Source: Natronorubrum sediminis
Lineage (GTDB): Archaea; Halobacteriota; Halobacteria; Halobacteriales; Natrialbaceae
Assembly: GCF_900108095.1 (NCBI RefSeq)
Contig: NZ_FNWL01000005.1
Coordinates: 1-64,000, forward strand
DNA: 64,000 nucleotides
Direction of reading: 5' to 3'
Shown: positions 1-8,715 of the stretch, piece by piece
Position numbering within the stretch: position 1 is the first letter of the stretch
Layout: every line of letters begins with the position of its first letter
Made by a program: the position numbers and the translations under genes
The notes under the pieces: generated by a model
What the model was told of the DNA's origin: nothing
The model's database searches: none
The model's input: the letters and a program-made list of their open reading frames with translations, nothing else

Positions 1-45
1 AAGAACGGTAAGAACGGTAAGAACGGTAAGAACGGCAAAAACGGC
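1..45 (+). repeat. Five tandem copies of a 9-bp unit (KNG codons)
   Basis: The unit aagaacggt is repeated five times. The last two copies drift to aagaacggc and aaaaacggc. It lies within the coding tail that ends at 129. Confidence 0.9.
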
Positions 46-129
46 AGAAGGGGTCCCCCAGATAACCGTCCTCCAGACAACCGTCCTCCAGACAACCGTC
101 CTCCAGACAACCGACCTCCGGATCGGTAG
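1..129 (+). CDS. C-terminal tail of a repeat-rich protein (5' end outside window)
   Basis: Frame 1 is open from the first base to a TAG at 127-129 and encodes 42 residues. The tail has five KNG tripeptides, an RRG linker, then four PPDNR pentapeptides ending in PPDR. The DNA repeats underneath are 9 bp and 15 bp long, both multiples of three, and third positions vary (ggt/ggc, cgt/cga). That favours coding sequence over a non-coding satellite. The tail is hydrophilic, basic and probably disordered. The function of the parent protein cannot be read from this fragment. The next gene lies on the other strand, so the two genes converge. Confidence 0.55.
   Translation, partial: KNGKNGKNGKNGKNGRRGPPDNRPPDNRPPDNRPPDNRPPDR
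66..125 (+). repeat. Tandem 15-bp repeat (PPDNR codons)
   Basis: The unit ccgtcctccagacaa occurs three times exactly (66-110). A diverged fourth copy, ccgacctccggatcg, follows. It is in frame with the coding tail. Confidence 0.9.
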
Positions 130-225
130 GGTCCCTCATTGTCAGATTTTTTTGCTCCATTGAAAATGCAGTACGGCGGTAGAATCATAGTTTCTCAGCG
201 GCCATTCCGTTTTGAAGACGACGGG

Positions 226-1161
226 TTATTCTCGTTTGCGAAACCACGCAACGGTCCGCTCGAGACCGTCGCGAAGCGAAACCGTGGGTTCGTATCCGAG
301 CGCCGTTCTGGCCGTCGTAATGTCGGCTTCGCTGTGACGGATATCACCAGTCCGCCCTTCGGTATGGGCAATCTCGGAATCGGAGTCGGTAACGTCGACG
401 ATGGTTTCGGCCAGTGCACGAATCGTGACGCTCGTTCCGGTGCCGACGTTGTACGCGGCGCCGACCTGGTCGGTCGTCGCCGCCTCGAGGTTCGCCTGCA
501 CGATGTCGTCGACGAAGACGAAATCGCGAGTCTGTTCGCCGTCGCCGTGAACCGTAATCGGCTCGTCGCACAGCGCCTGCTCGCAGAAGATGCTGATAAC
601 GCCGCTGTAGTCGCCGGCGGTTTGGCCCGGTCCGTAGGCGTTGAAATAGCGCAAAGCGACCGTCTCGAGACCATAGAGGTCGTGGTACTGTCTGGCGTAG
701 TGGTCGATCGAGAGTTTGTCGAGTCCGTAGGGCGAACTTGGCGTCTTGGCGTCGCCCTCCCGAATCGGCACGCACTCGGGGTGGCCGTAGATCGCCGCGC
801 TCGAGGCGAGGACGACCCGCGCGTCCTCCTCGCGGGCGGCCTCGAGTACCTCGAGGGTCGCGTCGACGTTGATCTCGTGACTCGTTTGCGGCGCTTCGAC
901 CGACCCCTGGACGCTGACGAGGGCGGCCTCGTGAAATATCAAGTCGACGCCGTCGGTCGCTCGCTCGAGCGTTGTGCCGTCGCGAAGGTCGCCCTCGATG
1001 AGCGTCGCGTCGTCGGGGACGTTCGCTCGCTCGCCCGACGTCAGGTTATCGAGCACTCGGACGTCGTTGTCGGCGACGAGTGCGTCCGCGAGATGGCTGC
1101 CGATGAACCCTGCACCACCCGTAATGAGAATCGTCCGTCCCGTCGGCTGGCCGGTAGTCAT
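226..1161 (-). CDS. NAD-dependent epimerase/dehydratase, UDP-glucose 4-epimerase-like
   Basis: This 311-residue protein is an extended short-chain dehydrogenase. The Rossmann glycine motif GGAGFIGS is at residues 15-22, the active-site SSAAIYG near 120, and the YGLDK (YxxxK) pair at 145-149. RYFNAYGP and the late RDFVFVDDIV motif match the UDP-sugar epimerase/4,6-dehydratase group. Members interconvert or modify nucleotide sugars in the cytoplasm. Here the product probably feeds the neighbouring glycosyltransferases. The length is normal for archaeal GalE-type proteins. Substrate (UDP-glucose, UDP-GlcNAc or a uronate) is undetermined. It runs divergently from the glycosyltransferase operon that starts near 1518. 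Confidence 0.9.
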   Translation of the reverse strand: MTTGQPTGRTILITGGAGFIGSHLADALVADNDVRVLDNLTSGERANVPDDATLIEGDLRDGTTLERATDGVDLIFHEAALVSVQGSVEAPQTSHEINVDATLEVLEAAREEDARVVLASSAAIYGHPECVPIREGDAKTPSSPYGLDKLSIDHYARQYHDLYGLETVALRYFNAYGPGQTAGDYSGVISIFCEQALCDEPITVHGDGEQTRDFVFVDDIVQANLEAATTDQVGAAYNVGTGTSVTIRALAETIVDVTDSDSEIAHTEGRTGDIRHSEADITTARTALGYEPTVSLRDGLERTVAWFRKRE

Positions 1162-1517
1162 ACGCGAAGATCCCCACGGAAATTACATGAGTCTGCTGAT
1201 CCCGCCGACCAGCAGGAACCGGCCCGTCCACGTCGGTCGTGTTCGTGCAACGGACGTTCCGACGGTGATTGTCACATCCGTATAATATATCAAAAGTAAA
1301 GACTGTGTGTATTTCTGATTTTGGACCACAATGGAGAGAGTACGATAATCGACCGATAGACGCCCCAATCATCAGCTTTAGTCAGAGACAGAGCGATCGG
1401 GTATTGAAGTCACTCTATGTCGGAAGTTTGAATTTGATGCTGTTAGAAGAGAGCGGAAGAGCGGACCTACTCGAATCGCTACCCGAATCGCTACTGAATC
1501 ACCCAAAAGTGATCTCC
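1162..1517. other. Divergent intergenic region between epimerase and glycosyltransferase operon
   Basis: This stretch has an AT-rich core at about 1278-1290 (tataatatatc), the best TATA candidate for the rightward operon. A weaker box at 1181-1190 on the minus strand would give a leaderless epimerase transcript. The reading frame of the downstream glycosyltransferase is open back to 1269, but I saw no domain in that extension. Confidence 0.45.
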
Positions 1518-2687
1518 ATGCTCGAACTCACGCTCCTCGCTGCATTCGTCCTCTCCGTCGGGTTGTTGTTCCATACGTACGCCCTCTACGTCCCGATTCT
1601 GTACGTATTGAGCAGTATCTTCCCGAATTCGTCTACGGACCGTCCGGACGACACCCCGTCGGTTGCGCTCGTCATCGCGGCCTACAACGAAGCAGACGTG
1701 ATCGCGGAGAAGATCGAGAACAGTCTGGCCCTGGCGTACCCGGACGACGAACTGTCAATCGTCGTCTTCTCCGATGCATCCTCGGACGACACCGACGAAA
1801 TCGTTCGCTCGTACGCCGACGACGGCGTCGAACTCGTTCGGATCGAGGGTCGAGTCGGAAAGACCGAATGTCAGAACAGAGTCGTCGCACAGCGAGACGA
1901 GGACATCATCGTCTTCTCGGACGCGAACAGCATGTACGATCCCGACGCGATACGCAATCTCGTCTCGTCGTTCGCCCCGGGAGTGGGGTGTGTCGTCGGC
2001 GAACTCACGTATCGGGACTCGAGCGACGTGGACGGCGAATCCGTCTACTGGCGCTACGAGTCGCTCATCAAACGACTCGAGTCGAAACTCAACTCGTCGG
2101 CGGCTGGAAACGGCTCGATCTACGCGGTTCGGCGCTCGTCGTACGTCCCCCTTCAAAGCGGTGCGATCAGCGACTTCGCCGAGCCGCTAGCGATCGTCGG
2201 AAGCGGCGAACGGGTGACGTACGCACCCGACGCGGTCGCCTGGGAGAACACGGGAGAGGGGGTCGACGAAGAACTCGAGCGCCGGAGCCGGATCGTCACT
2301 CGCGCGTGGCACACCCTCGCGAACAATCTACAGTTGCTCAACCCGGTTCGGCACCCGGTGTTTGCGTTCCAACTCACCTCGCACAAGCTCCTCCGGTGGC
2401 TATCGCCTGTGTTCCTCGGCGTTGCACTCGCGGCGAACCTGGGGCTCGTCCTCGTCGACTCGAGTCCGCTCTATCTCGGGCTTCTCGCGGCGCAACTCGC
2501 GTGCTACGGTCTCGCCGGCGTCGGCGCGCTCCTCGAGCGGACGTCGATTTCGACGCCGACGGTCGTCCACATCCCCCACTACTTCGTCGTCGCGAACTAC
2601 GGCATGCTCGTCGGATTGTGGAACTTCCTCCAGGGAGAGAACATCGTCACCTGGGACACCGCCTCGCGACAATCAGACCAAAGCTAA
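1518..2687 (+). CDS. Membrane-anchored family 2 glycosyltransferase
   Basis: From ATG 1518 the product is about 389 residues. One N-terminal membrane segment precedes a GT-A domain with VALVIAAYNEADVI, the acid motif VVFSDASSDDTD and a second FSDANSMYDP motif (DxD region). The C-terminal third carries two or three hydrophobic segments. This layout is typical of membrane GT2 enzymes that add sugars to a lipid-linked or exported chain on the cytoplasmic face. The frame is open from 1269, and ATGs at 1437 and 1518 both precede the first membrane segment. I prefer 1518 because the sequence before it is not glycosyltransferase-like. The next gene follows after 7 nt. Confidence 0.85.
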   Translation: MLELTLLAAFVLSVGLLFHTYALYVPILYVLSSIFPNSSTDRPDDTPSVALVIAAYNEADVIAEKIENSLALAYPDDELSIVVFSDASSDDTDEIVRSYADDGVELVRIEGRVGKTECQNRVVAQRDEDIIVFSDANSMYDPDAIRNLVSSFAPGVGCVVGELTYRDSSDVDGESVYWRYESLIKRLESKLNSSAAGNGSIYAVRRSSYVPLQSGAISDFAEPLAIVGSGERVTYAPDAVAWENTGEGVDEELERRSRIVTRAWHTLANNLQLLNPVRHPVFAFQLTSHKLLRWLSPVFLGVALAANLGLVLVDSSPLYLGLLAAQLACYGLAGVGALLERTSISTPTVVHIPHYFVVANYGMLVGLWNFLQGENIVTWDTASRQSDQS

Positions 2688-2694
2688 GACACAC

Positions 2695-3840
2695 ATGACA
2701 CACGTCGTTCACCTCTCGTCCGTCCATTATCCGTTCGATCCCAGAATCTTCCACAAACAGCTCCGAACGCTGGCGGCGGAGGGCTACCGGGCGACGCTGC
2801 TCGTCCATCACGACGAATCGACGGTTCGAAACGGCGTCCACGTCCGCTCGGTCGGCGACGTCGAGACGCGCCTCGAGCGCTGGCGAAATCTCCCGCACCT
2901 GTTTCGCGTTGCGCGCCGCCAGGACGCCGACGTCTACCACGTTCACGATCCGGAGTTGCTCCCCATCGGCGTCGCGCTGTCGGCGACGACCGACGCCGAG
3001 GTCGTCTACGACATCCACGAGGACTACACGGACGCGATCCGCGTCCGCGAGTGGATTCCGAAGCGCCTCAAGCCGATCCTGCAGACAGCGTTTCCGACCG
3101 TACAGTCGGCGTTGACGCGACCACTGGATCTCGTCATTACGGCGGACGAATCGACCCGCGAGAAGGTCGCCGCTCGAACGAGTACGCCCGTCGAAACGGT
3201 CCGGAATCTGCCGAAAGTCGGCGAGATCGACACCGATGGTACCGACCTCGAGCGCTCGCACGAGTACGTCCTCGCGTATGTCGGAGGGCTGGATCGCGAA
3301 CGCGGGCTATTGAACATGCTCACCGTGACGTCGCGGCTCCGGGAGGAGGGACTCGACGTCGGCCTCTGGCTCCTCGGCCCGTTCCAGGACGACGAAATCG
3401 AGCGCCGGGCCCGGGAGTTCATGGCGTCCGAGGAGATTACGGACCACGTTCGGCTGTTCGGGTACGTCGATTACGACGAGATATTCTCACACCTCTCGCA
3501 GGCCGATATCGGCTTGCTACTCGTCGACGAGGAGCGCTTCGAGCGAAACGTGCCGACGAAGTTCTTCGAGTACCTCTACTGCGGCCTCCCGGTCGTCTCG
3601 ACGGCGGTCCCGTCGCTCGAGTCGTACACGGACGACGACTACTGCGTCACCGTCTCCGAGGACAATCTCGACCGGGTCGTGGCCGAAACTGAACGGTTGC
3701 TCGAAGACTCCGAAACGCGGGCAACGATGAGCGACGCCGCCCACGAGACGGTCGTCTCGGAGTACAGTTGGGAGGTCGAACGGGAGCGACTGGTGGGCGC
3801 GTACGAACGACTGCTCGCGACGGAAACGGACGGCAACTGA
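2695..3840 (+). CDS. Family 4 (group 1) glycosyltransferase
   Basis: The start ATG at 2695 gives 381 residues. The N-terminal Rossmann-like domain opens with HVVHLSSVHYPFDPRIF and includes YHVHDPELLPIG. The C-terminal domain has the nucleotide-sugar-binding run FERNVPTKFFEYLYCGLPVV, which carries the E-x7-E signature of GT4 enzymes. This indicates a GT-B fold, retaining, cytosolic or peripheral glycosyltransferase. It lies 7 nt after the GT2 gene and 50 nt before another GT2 gene, so the three are likely co-transcribed. Donor and acceptor are not predictable. Confidence 0.88.
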   Translation: MTHVVHLSSVHYPFDPRIFHKQLRTLAAEGYRATLLVHHDESTVRNGVHVRSVGDVETRLERWRNLPHLFRVARRQDADVYHVHDPELLPIGVALSATTDAEVVYDIHEDYTDAIRVREWIPKRLKPILQTAFPTVQSALTRPLDLVITADESTREKVAARTSTPVETVRNLPKVGEIDTDGTDLERSHEYVLAYVGGLDRERGLLNMLTVTSRLREEGLDVGLWLLGPFQDDEIERRAREFMASEEITDHVRLFGYVDYDEIFSHLSQADIGLLLVDEERFERNVPTKFFEYLYCGLPVVSTAVPSLESYTDDDYCVTVSEDNLDRVVAETERLLEDSETRATMSDAAHETVVSEYSWEVERERLVGAYERLLATETDGN

Positions 3841-3890
3841 GACAGACGAATGGATCGACACGAAATCGAACGGACACACAGAACTCACGA

Positions 3891-4793
3891 ATGACAACCG
3901 TTTCAGTCATCACACCGACGTACAACCGGGCGGACACACTACCACGAGCGATAGAGAGCGTCCTCGAGCAGCGCTACGACGATTTCGAACACGTGATCGT
4001 CGACGACGGGTCGACCGACAACACCGAAGCCGTCGTCACCGACTACGACGACGACCGAATCGAGTACATTCGACTCGAGGGCAACAACGGCGCGAACGCC
4101 GCCCGGAACGAGGGAATTCGGGCCGCTTCCGGGGAGTACATCGCCTTTCTCGACTCCGACGACGAGTATTACCCGGGGAAACTCGAGGCCTGCGTCGACG
4201 CGCTCGACTCGCTACCGGAGTCCTACGGCGGCGTCTTCCACGGCTACGACGTCTACCGGGGCGAGACGTATCTCGGGCCGGAATCGACCGACGAGGGCCG
4301 GGTGACGCTTTCGGATCTCGGCGAGCGAAACGTCCCCGGTAGTTTCATCACCTCGACGTTCCGCCGCTCCGTCTTCGAGGACGTCGGCGTCCTCGACGAG
4401 GCGATGGCCTCCTCGCAGGACTACGAGTTCTACCTGCGGGTGGCTCGAGCGTACGACCTCTACGGACTCGGGGAGATCCTCGCGAAACACTACCGACAGG
4501 AAGATTCGATCTCGCTCGACCTCGACGCGAGGCGGCGGGGGAAAGAACAATTGATCGAGCGACACGACGACGTGCTGACCGATCGGCGACACTCCCACCA
4601 TCACTACCTGCTCGGAATCTCTCACGGGAAACGCGGCGAGATGGCGATGGCGCGTCGAGAACTCGCCAGGACGATCCGGTTGCACCCGACGAACCCGTTT
4701 CCCTACTTTCACCTAGCGACGTGTGCAACGCCGGGGACGTTCGCGGCCGGACTGTCGATCAAACGAACGGTGAAACGACAGCTCACGAAATGA
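3891..4793 (+). CDS. Family 2 glycosyltransferase
   Basis: This 300-residue GT-A protein starts at ATG 3891 with TTVSVITPTYNRADTLPRAI. The nucleotide-binding acid is in HVIVDDGSTDNTEA and the metal-binding motif in FLDSDDEYYPGKL. FITSTFRRSVFEDVG and SQDYEFYLRVA complete the acceptor side. No membrane span is evident, so the enzyme is probably soluble or peripheral. It is third in a run of transferases with short gaps and is followed after 36 nt by an O-antigen-ligase-like protein. The order fits assembly of a surface glycan repeat. Confidence 0.9.
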   Translation: MTTVSVITPTYNRADTLPRAIESVLEQRYDDFEHVIVDDGSTDNTEAVVTDYDDDRIEYIRLEGNNGANAARNEGIRAASGEYIAFLDSDDEYYPGKLEACVDALDSLPESYGGVFHGYDVYRGETYLGPESTDEGRVTLSDLGERNVPGSFITSTFRRSVFEDVGVLDEAMASSQDYEFYLRVARAYDLYGLGEILAKHYRQEDSISLDLDARRRGKEQLIERHDDVLTDRRHSHHHYLLGISHGKRGEMAMARRELARTIRLHPTNPFPYFHLATCATPGTFAAGLSIKRTVKRQLTK

Positions 4794-4829
4794 GACAACA
4801 CGAGACCGACAACGAGGGAGTACGTCCGA

Positions 4830-6110
4830 ATGCGTAAGGACGGGGTACTCCTGGACGCGGCCGTTGCACTCTGTTACGTCGCGTTCGTCTTCGCCGGCGT
4901 CTACAAGAGCGCCTGGTACCTCGAGTGGCTCCCGATCGATCTGACGCTCCTGCTCGGCGCCGCGACCGTCGGGCTCTCGGCACTTCTGGTCGCACTCGGC
5001 CGGCTCAGGCTCTCGTTTCGGGGAGTCGCCGTCTGTGTCCTGTTCGGAATCTTCGCCGGGTACGCGGTTCTCTCCGGCCTCTGGTCGCCGAGTTCCGAAT
5101 ACTACGTCTCCAAGTCGTTCCGACTGGTCGCGGTGACCGGATTGGCGCTCGGACTTGGCGCGACCGTGATCGCGACGTCGTCCCGGCGGCTTCGGTACGC
5201 CGGCTTCGCCACCGTCGGCGTCGCGCTCGTCACGGCCCTCGAGGTCATGTCTCAGTACCAGCAGGCCGGCGGCGACGGCGTCCTCCAGCCGTTCGGAACG
5301 AACTACCTGATCACGGGTCGCGCCATCGGGATGGGGCTAGTGCTCGCCGTCGGCTACCTCGTTCTTTCTCGAGACGACAGGTTCCTCACGGCCGGGGCAC
5401 TCGCCATGATCCCCGTGATGGGCTACGCCCTGCTCGTGAGCGGAGCGCGCGGACCGACGGTCGCCGTCGCGGGGGCGGTCGGGGTGCTCCTCCTCGCCGG
5501 CGTCTGGACCGGCCGGCTTCCAAACGGCCGAATCGCACTGGCCGGATACGGCGTCGGGGGGCTCGTCTCGATGATCGGTCTCGTGACCGTCGCCGGACAG
5601 TTGCGGGGAATCCGTCGAATCCTCGCGTTGACCGACGGGCCGGGACGCTCCGTCGGGCTCCGACTGGGGTACTGGGAGGGGACGATCGACGCGTTGCACC
5701 TGCGGATGCTGCCATTCGGCGAGGGTCTCGGCGCCTGGCCGGTGCTGATCGATCCCGGAGCCGACACCCGCTACTACCCGCACAACATCGTCTTCGAGGT
5801 GCTGTTCGAACTCGGACTCGTCGGCCTCGTCCTGCTCGGCGCGCTGCTCGGCTACGCCGTTCTGGCGCTCGCTCTCGACTGGCGCGAGCACGGCGGAGCG
5901 ACGCATCTCGTTCTCGGCGCGCTGTTTGCCTACATGCTGGCGAACGTGATGGTGACCGGCGACCTGAACGACAACCGGTTTCTCTTCGCGATCGTCGGCG
6001 TGATGGCGTACGCCGTCGGCGATCGGACGGTGAAACCGATTCGATCGGTGCTCGAGCCGGGTGACTCGTCGGTTTTGTCGTCGCTCTCGTCGGAAACGCG
6101 TCGGGAGTGA
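4830..6110 (+). CDS. O-antigen ligase/polymerase-like polytopic membrane protein
   Basis: The product has 426 residues and is hydrophobic throughout, with about 10-12 predicted spans. A large extracytoplasmic loop near residues 270-320 contains RLGYWEGTIDA and the HNIVFEVLFELGLVG motif typical of Wzy/WaaL-family proteins. Such proteins polymerise or transfer lipid-linked glycans on the outer face of the membrane. The start ATG at 4830 is followed immediately by the first membrane segment. It is the last gene of the rightward transferase run and converges on a second protein of the same type. Confidence 0.82.
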   Translation: MRKDGVLLDAAVALCYVAFVFAGVYKSAWYLEWLPIDLTLLLGAATVGLSALLVALGRLRLSFRGVAVCVLFGIFAGYAVLSGLWSPSSEYYVSKSFRLVAVTGLALGLGATVIATSSRRLRYAGFATVGVALVTALEVMSQYQQAGGDGVLQPFGTNYLITGRAIGMGLVLAVGYLVLSRDDRFLTAGALAMIPVMGYALLVSGARGPTVAVAGAVGVLLLAGVWTGRLPNGRIALAGYGVGGLVSMIGLVTVAGQLRGIRRILALTDGPGRSVGLRLGYWEGTIDALHLRMLPFGEGLGAWPVLIDPGADTRYYPHNIVFEVLFELGLVGLVLLGALLGYAVLALALDWREHGGATHLVLGALFAYMLANVMVTGDLNDNRFLFAIVGVMAYAVGDRTVKPIRSVLEPGDSSVLSSLSSETRRE

Positions 6111-6145
6111 CGTGACGACTCGAGGTGTCGGAGAAAACGTCACTG

Positions 6146-6197
6146 AGGAGAGTCAGCGGAGAGAGTCACCGCAGAGAGTGAGCAGAGAGAGTGAGCG
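6146..6197 (+). repeat. Four imperfect 13-bp tandem repeats between convergent genes
   Basis: Units are aggagagtcagcg, gagagagtcaccg, cagagagtgagca and gagagagtgagcg. The array lies between the stops of two convergent membrane-protein genes. Confidence 0.85.
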
Positions 6198-6204
6198 GAG
6201 AGGG

Positions 6205-7629
6205 TTAGTCGTCAACGAGGAGGTAGCCGAGGGTCAACGCCGCGAGCACCGCGCCGAGTGACCAGTCGAACATGGTGTAGGACTCGAAGAACTGGTGGAC
6301 GGCCCACCCGGTCACGAACGCGAGGATCGCGACGTTCACGTTCTCGTAGTCGATCGCACCGGCGACGATGCTGCCGACGACGAGGCCGACGTACGCGAGG
6401 CCGCCGACCAGTCCGGTCTGGATGATCACCGAGAGGTAGGAGTTGTGTGGTGTGGGCGCTCCGTCGCCTGCGAGGTAGGGTTCGATGACGGCATTCTCCG
6501 AACCGCTGCCGTGCCCGAACAGCAGCGGGCCATCCTGTATCGCGTTGACGCTCGCGGACCAGAGTTCGAAGCGGTTTGTCGCGGAGATGCCGATGAAATC
6601 GACGTACATTCCTCCGATCAATCCGAACAGGCCGATCACGCTCGAGGCGAGCACCACGGGGACGACGCGCCGGCCGCCAACGGCGTAGCCGACGTAGATC
6701 ACGAGGGCAACCGCCGCGGCGAGCATCGCCGCTCGAGCGTTCGAGAGAAACAGCCCGAGTCCGCAGAGTCCGGCGAGGACGGCGGTGATCGTTGCGCTAA
6801 TCGGTCGCTCGGCGACGACGGAGCGGTGGAAGTCGATGGCCGCGGCGACGAAGCCGGCGAACGAGAGGAACCCCAGCCCGTTCGGGTTGGGGAAGATCGA
6901 TTGCAGCGTCATCACGTCGGGATCGAATCCGGGAACCGACGGGGAGGAGCCGGGGTATTGGCGGACTTCGAAGAGCCACAGCGTGTAGTCGCCGACGGAG
7001 TACGTGGCCAGCCCGAGCACGACGACGACCGCTGCCAGACGAGGGAGTATCCAGAGGAAAACCCGTTCGGGAACGAGCCGAGGGAGCACGAAGAGGCTAC
7101 TTCCCATCACGACCGCGGCCCACAGCGGCCACCGGGATTGAGAACTCGAGGGGTAGTACTCGAGGGAGTGGGCGAGGTAGATTCCGGCGAGGACGCCGAA
7201 ACAGGCGATTGCCGCCCAGTCGCGGGCCCCGTACTGCTCGGCATCGGTGACGACGAGGAAGAAGGCAATCGTGAGCAAAAAAACGACCACGAGCCCGAGC
7301 GACCGGTTCGATCCGGGACCGAGTCCGGGTGAACTGCTCTGGTAGACCATCCAGAGTGTGAGAAGCGACACGCCGAGAACCGAGAGGACGCTCGCCCACA
7401 GGTATCTGGCGTCCTGAAAGGCGTCTACAGCCCACCGACACCCGAGAATCGCGCCGAGAACGACCGTCGAGGCGGCGAGGTGCCACGCTAATACCGAGTC
7501 GGTCGTGTGCGCGAGCAAAACGAGAATTAAGTAGGCACCGAACAGTCCATAGATCACGCCGTTCGCGACCCGCGCTATACTCCAGTCGTGGGTGAAAACA
7601 GTCACCGGATCTCGTTCGGCGGTACTCAC
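6205..7629 (-). CDS. Second O-antigen ligase-like membrane protein
   Basis: This 474-residue protein has about 12 hydrophobic segments and a GTG start at 7629. The diagnostic loop motif is TPHNSYLSVIIQTGLVGGLA near residue 395, preceded by the short FGHGSGSEN segment. These are features of the Wzy_C/O-antigen ligase family. Two paralogous ligase/polymerase-like proteins in one cluster suggest separate polymerisation and ligation steps, or two glycan classes. The assignment to polymerase or ligase is inference. Confidence 0.8.
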   Translation of the reverse strand: MSTAERDPVTVFTHDWSIARVANGVIYGLFGAYLILVLLAHTTDSVLAWHLAASTVVLGAILGCRWAVDAFQDARYLWASVLSVLGVSLLTLWMVYQSSSPGLGPGSNRSLGLVVVFLLTIAFFLVVTDAEQYGARDWAAIACFGVLAGIYLAHSLEYYPSSSQSRWPLWAAVVMGSSLFVLPRLVPERVFLWILPRLAAVVVVLGLATYSVGDYTLWLFEVRQYPGSSPSVPGFDPDVMTLQSIFPNPNGLGFLSFAGFVAAAIDFHRSVVAERPISATITAVLAGLCGLGLFLSNARAAMLAAAVALVIYVGYAVGGRRVVPVVLASSVIGLFGLIGGMYVDFIGISATNRFELWSASVNAIQDGPLLFGHGSGSENAVIEPYLAGDGAPTPHNSYLSVIIQTGLVGGLAYVGLVVGSIVAGAIDYENVNVAILAFVTGWAVHQFFESYTMFDWSLGAVLAALTLGYLLVDD

Positions 7630-7872
7630 TATCGTAGTGATTCGTCAGTTCCCCCAAATATCAGTTCTGATACTCAGATGGGCTGTGAAGCAGTCGGCTA
7701 GCCTCGAGTGTGTGAATCACGCAAGCGTCGAACCCTCGGTTAGCGGTGGCCGCCTCTTCGGCACCGAAACGGGAGTAACTGGACGCTCGAGGCGGTGTCC
7801 GTTTCGATACAAAATGTGGGAATACCGAAAACCAGAACGTTATTGTGAGGAGAGAGGTATTGATTAGTCTCG

Positions 7873-8610
7873 ATGCAAGCTGTCGTACTCGCCGCAGGAG
7901 AGGGAACCCGACTCCGGCCATTAACCGAGGACAAACCGAAGGGGATGGTCGAGGTCGACGACGAACCGATCCTCACGCACTGTTTCGATCGGCTCATCGA
8001 ACTCGGTGCCGAGGAGTTCGTCGTCGTCGTAGGCTACCTCAAGGAAAAGATCATCGATCACTATGGCGACGAGTACTGCGGCGTCCCGATCACGTACTCC
8101 CACCAGCGCGAACAGCAGGGACTCGCTCACGCGTTGTTGACCGTCGAAGAGCACATCGACGACGACTTCATGCTGATCCTCGGCGACAACATCTTCCAGG
8201 CGAACCTCGAGGATGTCGTTCGTCGCCAGCAAGAAGACCGAGCAGACGCCGCGTTCCTCGTCGAGGAGGTGCCGTGGGAGGAGGCCTCACGCTACGGTGT
8301 CTGTGACACGAACAAGTACGGCGAAATTACTGACGTCGTCGAGAAGCCCGACGACCCACCGTCGAATCTCGTCATGACCGGCTTCTACACGTTTACGCCG
8401 GCGATTTTCAACGCCTGTCACCTCGTCCAGCCCTCCGACCGCGGCGAGTACGAGATCAGTGAGGCGATCGACCTGTTGATCCAGAGCGGGCGGACGATCG
8501 ACGCGATCGGTCTCGAGGGGTGGCGAATCGACGTCGGCTACCCGGAGGATCGGGACAAGGCCGAACGGCGGTTACAAGACGCCATCAGCGCCGAACCAGT
8601 CTCGGACTGA
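7873..8610 (+). CDS. aglF: Sugar-1-phosphate nucleotidyltransferase, AglF-like
   Basis: This 245-residue protein starts with VVLAAGEGTRLRPLT and KPKGMVEV, the nucleotidyltransferase signature. LILGDNIF (about residues 98-105) supplies the metal-binding Asp, and the sequence ends with GWRIDVGYPEDRD. By recall it closely resembles Haloferax AglF, a glucose-1-phosphate uridylyltransferase of the S-layer N-glycosylation pathway. It makes UDP- or dTDP-activated sugar in the cytoplasm for the neighbouring transferases. A purine-rich stretch (gaggagagaggt) lies about 15 nt upstream of the ATG. The nucleotide and sugar specificity is not proven by sequence. Confidence 0.85.
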   Translation: MQAVVLAAGEGTRLRPLTEDKPKGMVEVDDEPILTHCFDRLIELGAEEFVVVVGYLKEKIIDHYGDEYCGVPITYSHQREQQGLAHALLTVEEHIDDDFMLILGDNIFQANLEDVVRRQQEDRADAAFLVEEVPWEEASRYGVCDTNKYGEITDVVEKPDDPPSNLVMTGFYTFTPAIFNACHLVQPSDRGEYEISEAIDLLIQSGRTIDAIGLEGWRIDVGYPEDRDKAERRLQDAISAEPVSD

Positions 8611-8635
8611 CGACGGTTCCCAGAGCGACACCGAA

Positions 8636-8647
8636 CGCGTTTTTTCG
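8636..8647 (+). terminator. Possible T-rich terminator after aglF
   Basis: A run of six T (8640-8645) follows the aglF stop by about 30 nt in otherwise GC-rich DNA. This is the usual appearance of an archaeal oligo-T terminator. Confidence 0.35.
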
Positions 8648-8715
8648 AGACGATTCGTCTCGGTATCGACGGGGATATACGACGCCAGCGTGCACTAATA
8701 GCTGATTACTCCCGA

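Noticed and set aside
139-1299. 386-codon plus-strand frame opposite the epimerase
   Set aside because: Arg/Val/Asp-rich composition without motifs. The minus strand encodes a complete epimerase with its catalytic residues.
6295-7332. 345-codon plus-strand frame opposite the second ligase-like gene
   Set aside because: The sequence is a hydrophilic mirror of a membrane protein (Asp/Gly/Arg-rich). The minus strand has a clear polytopic protein with the family loop motif.
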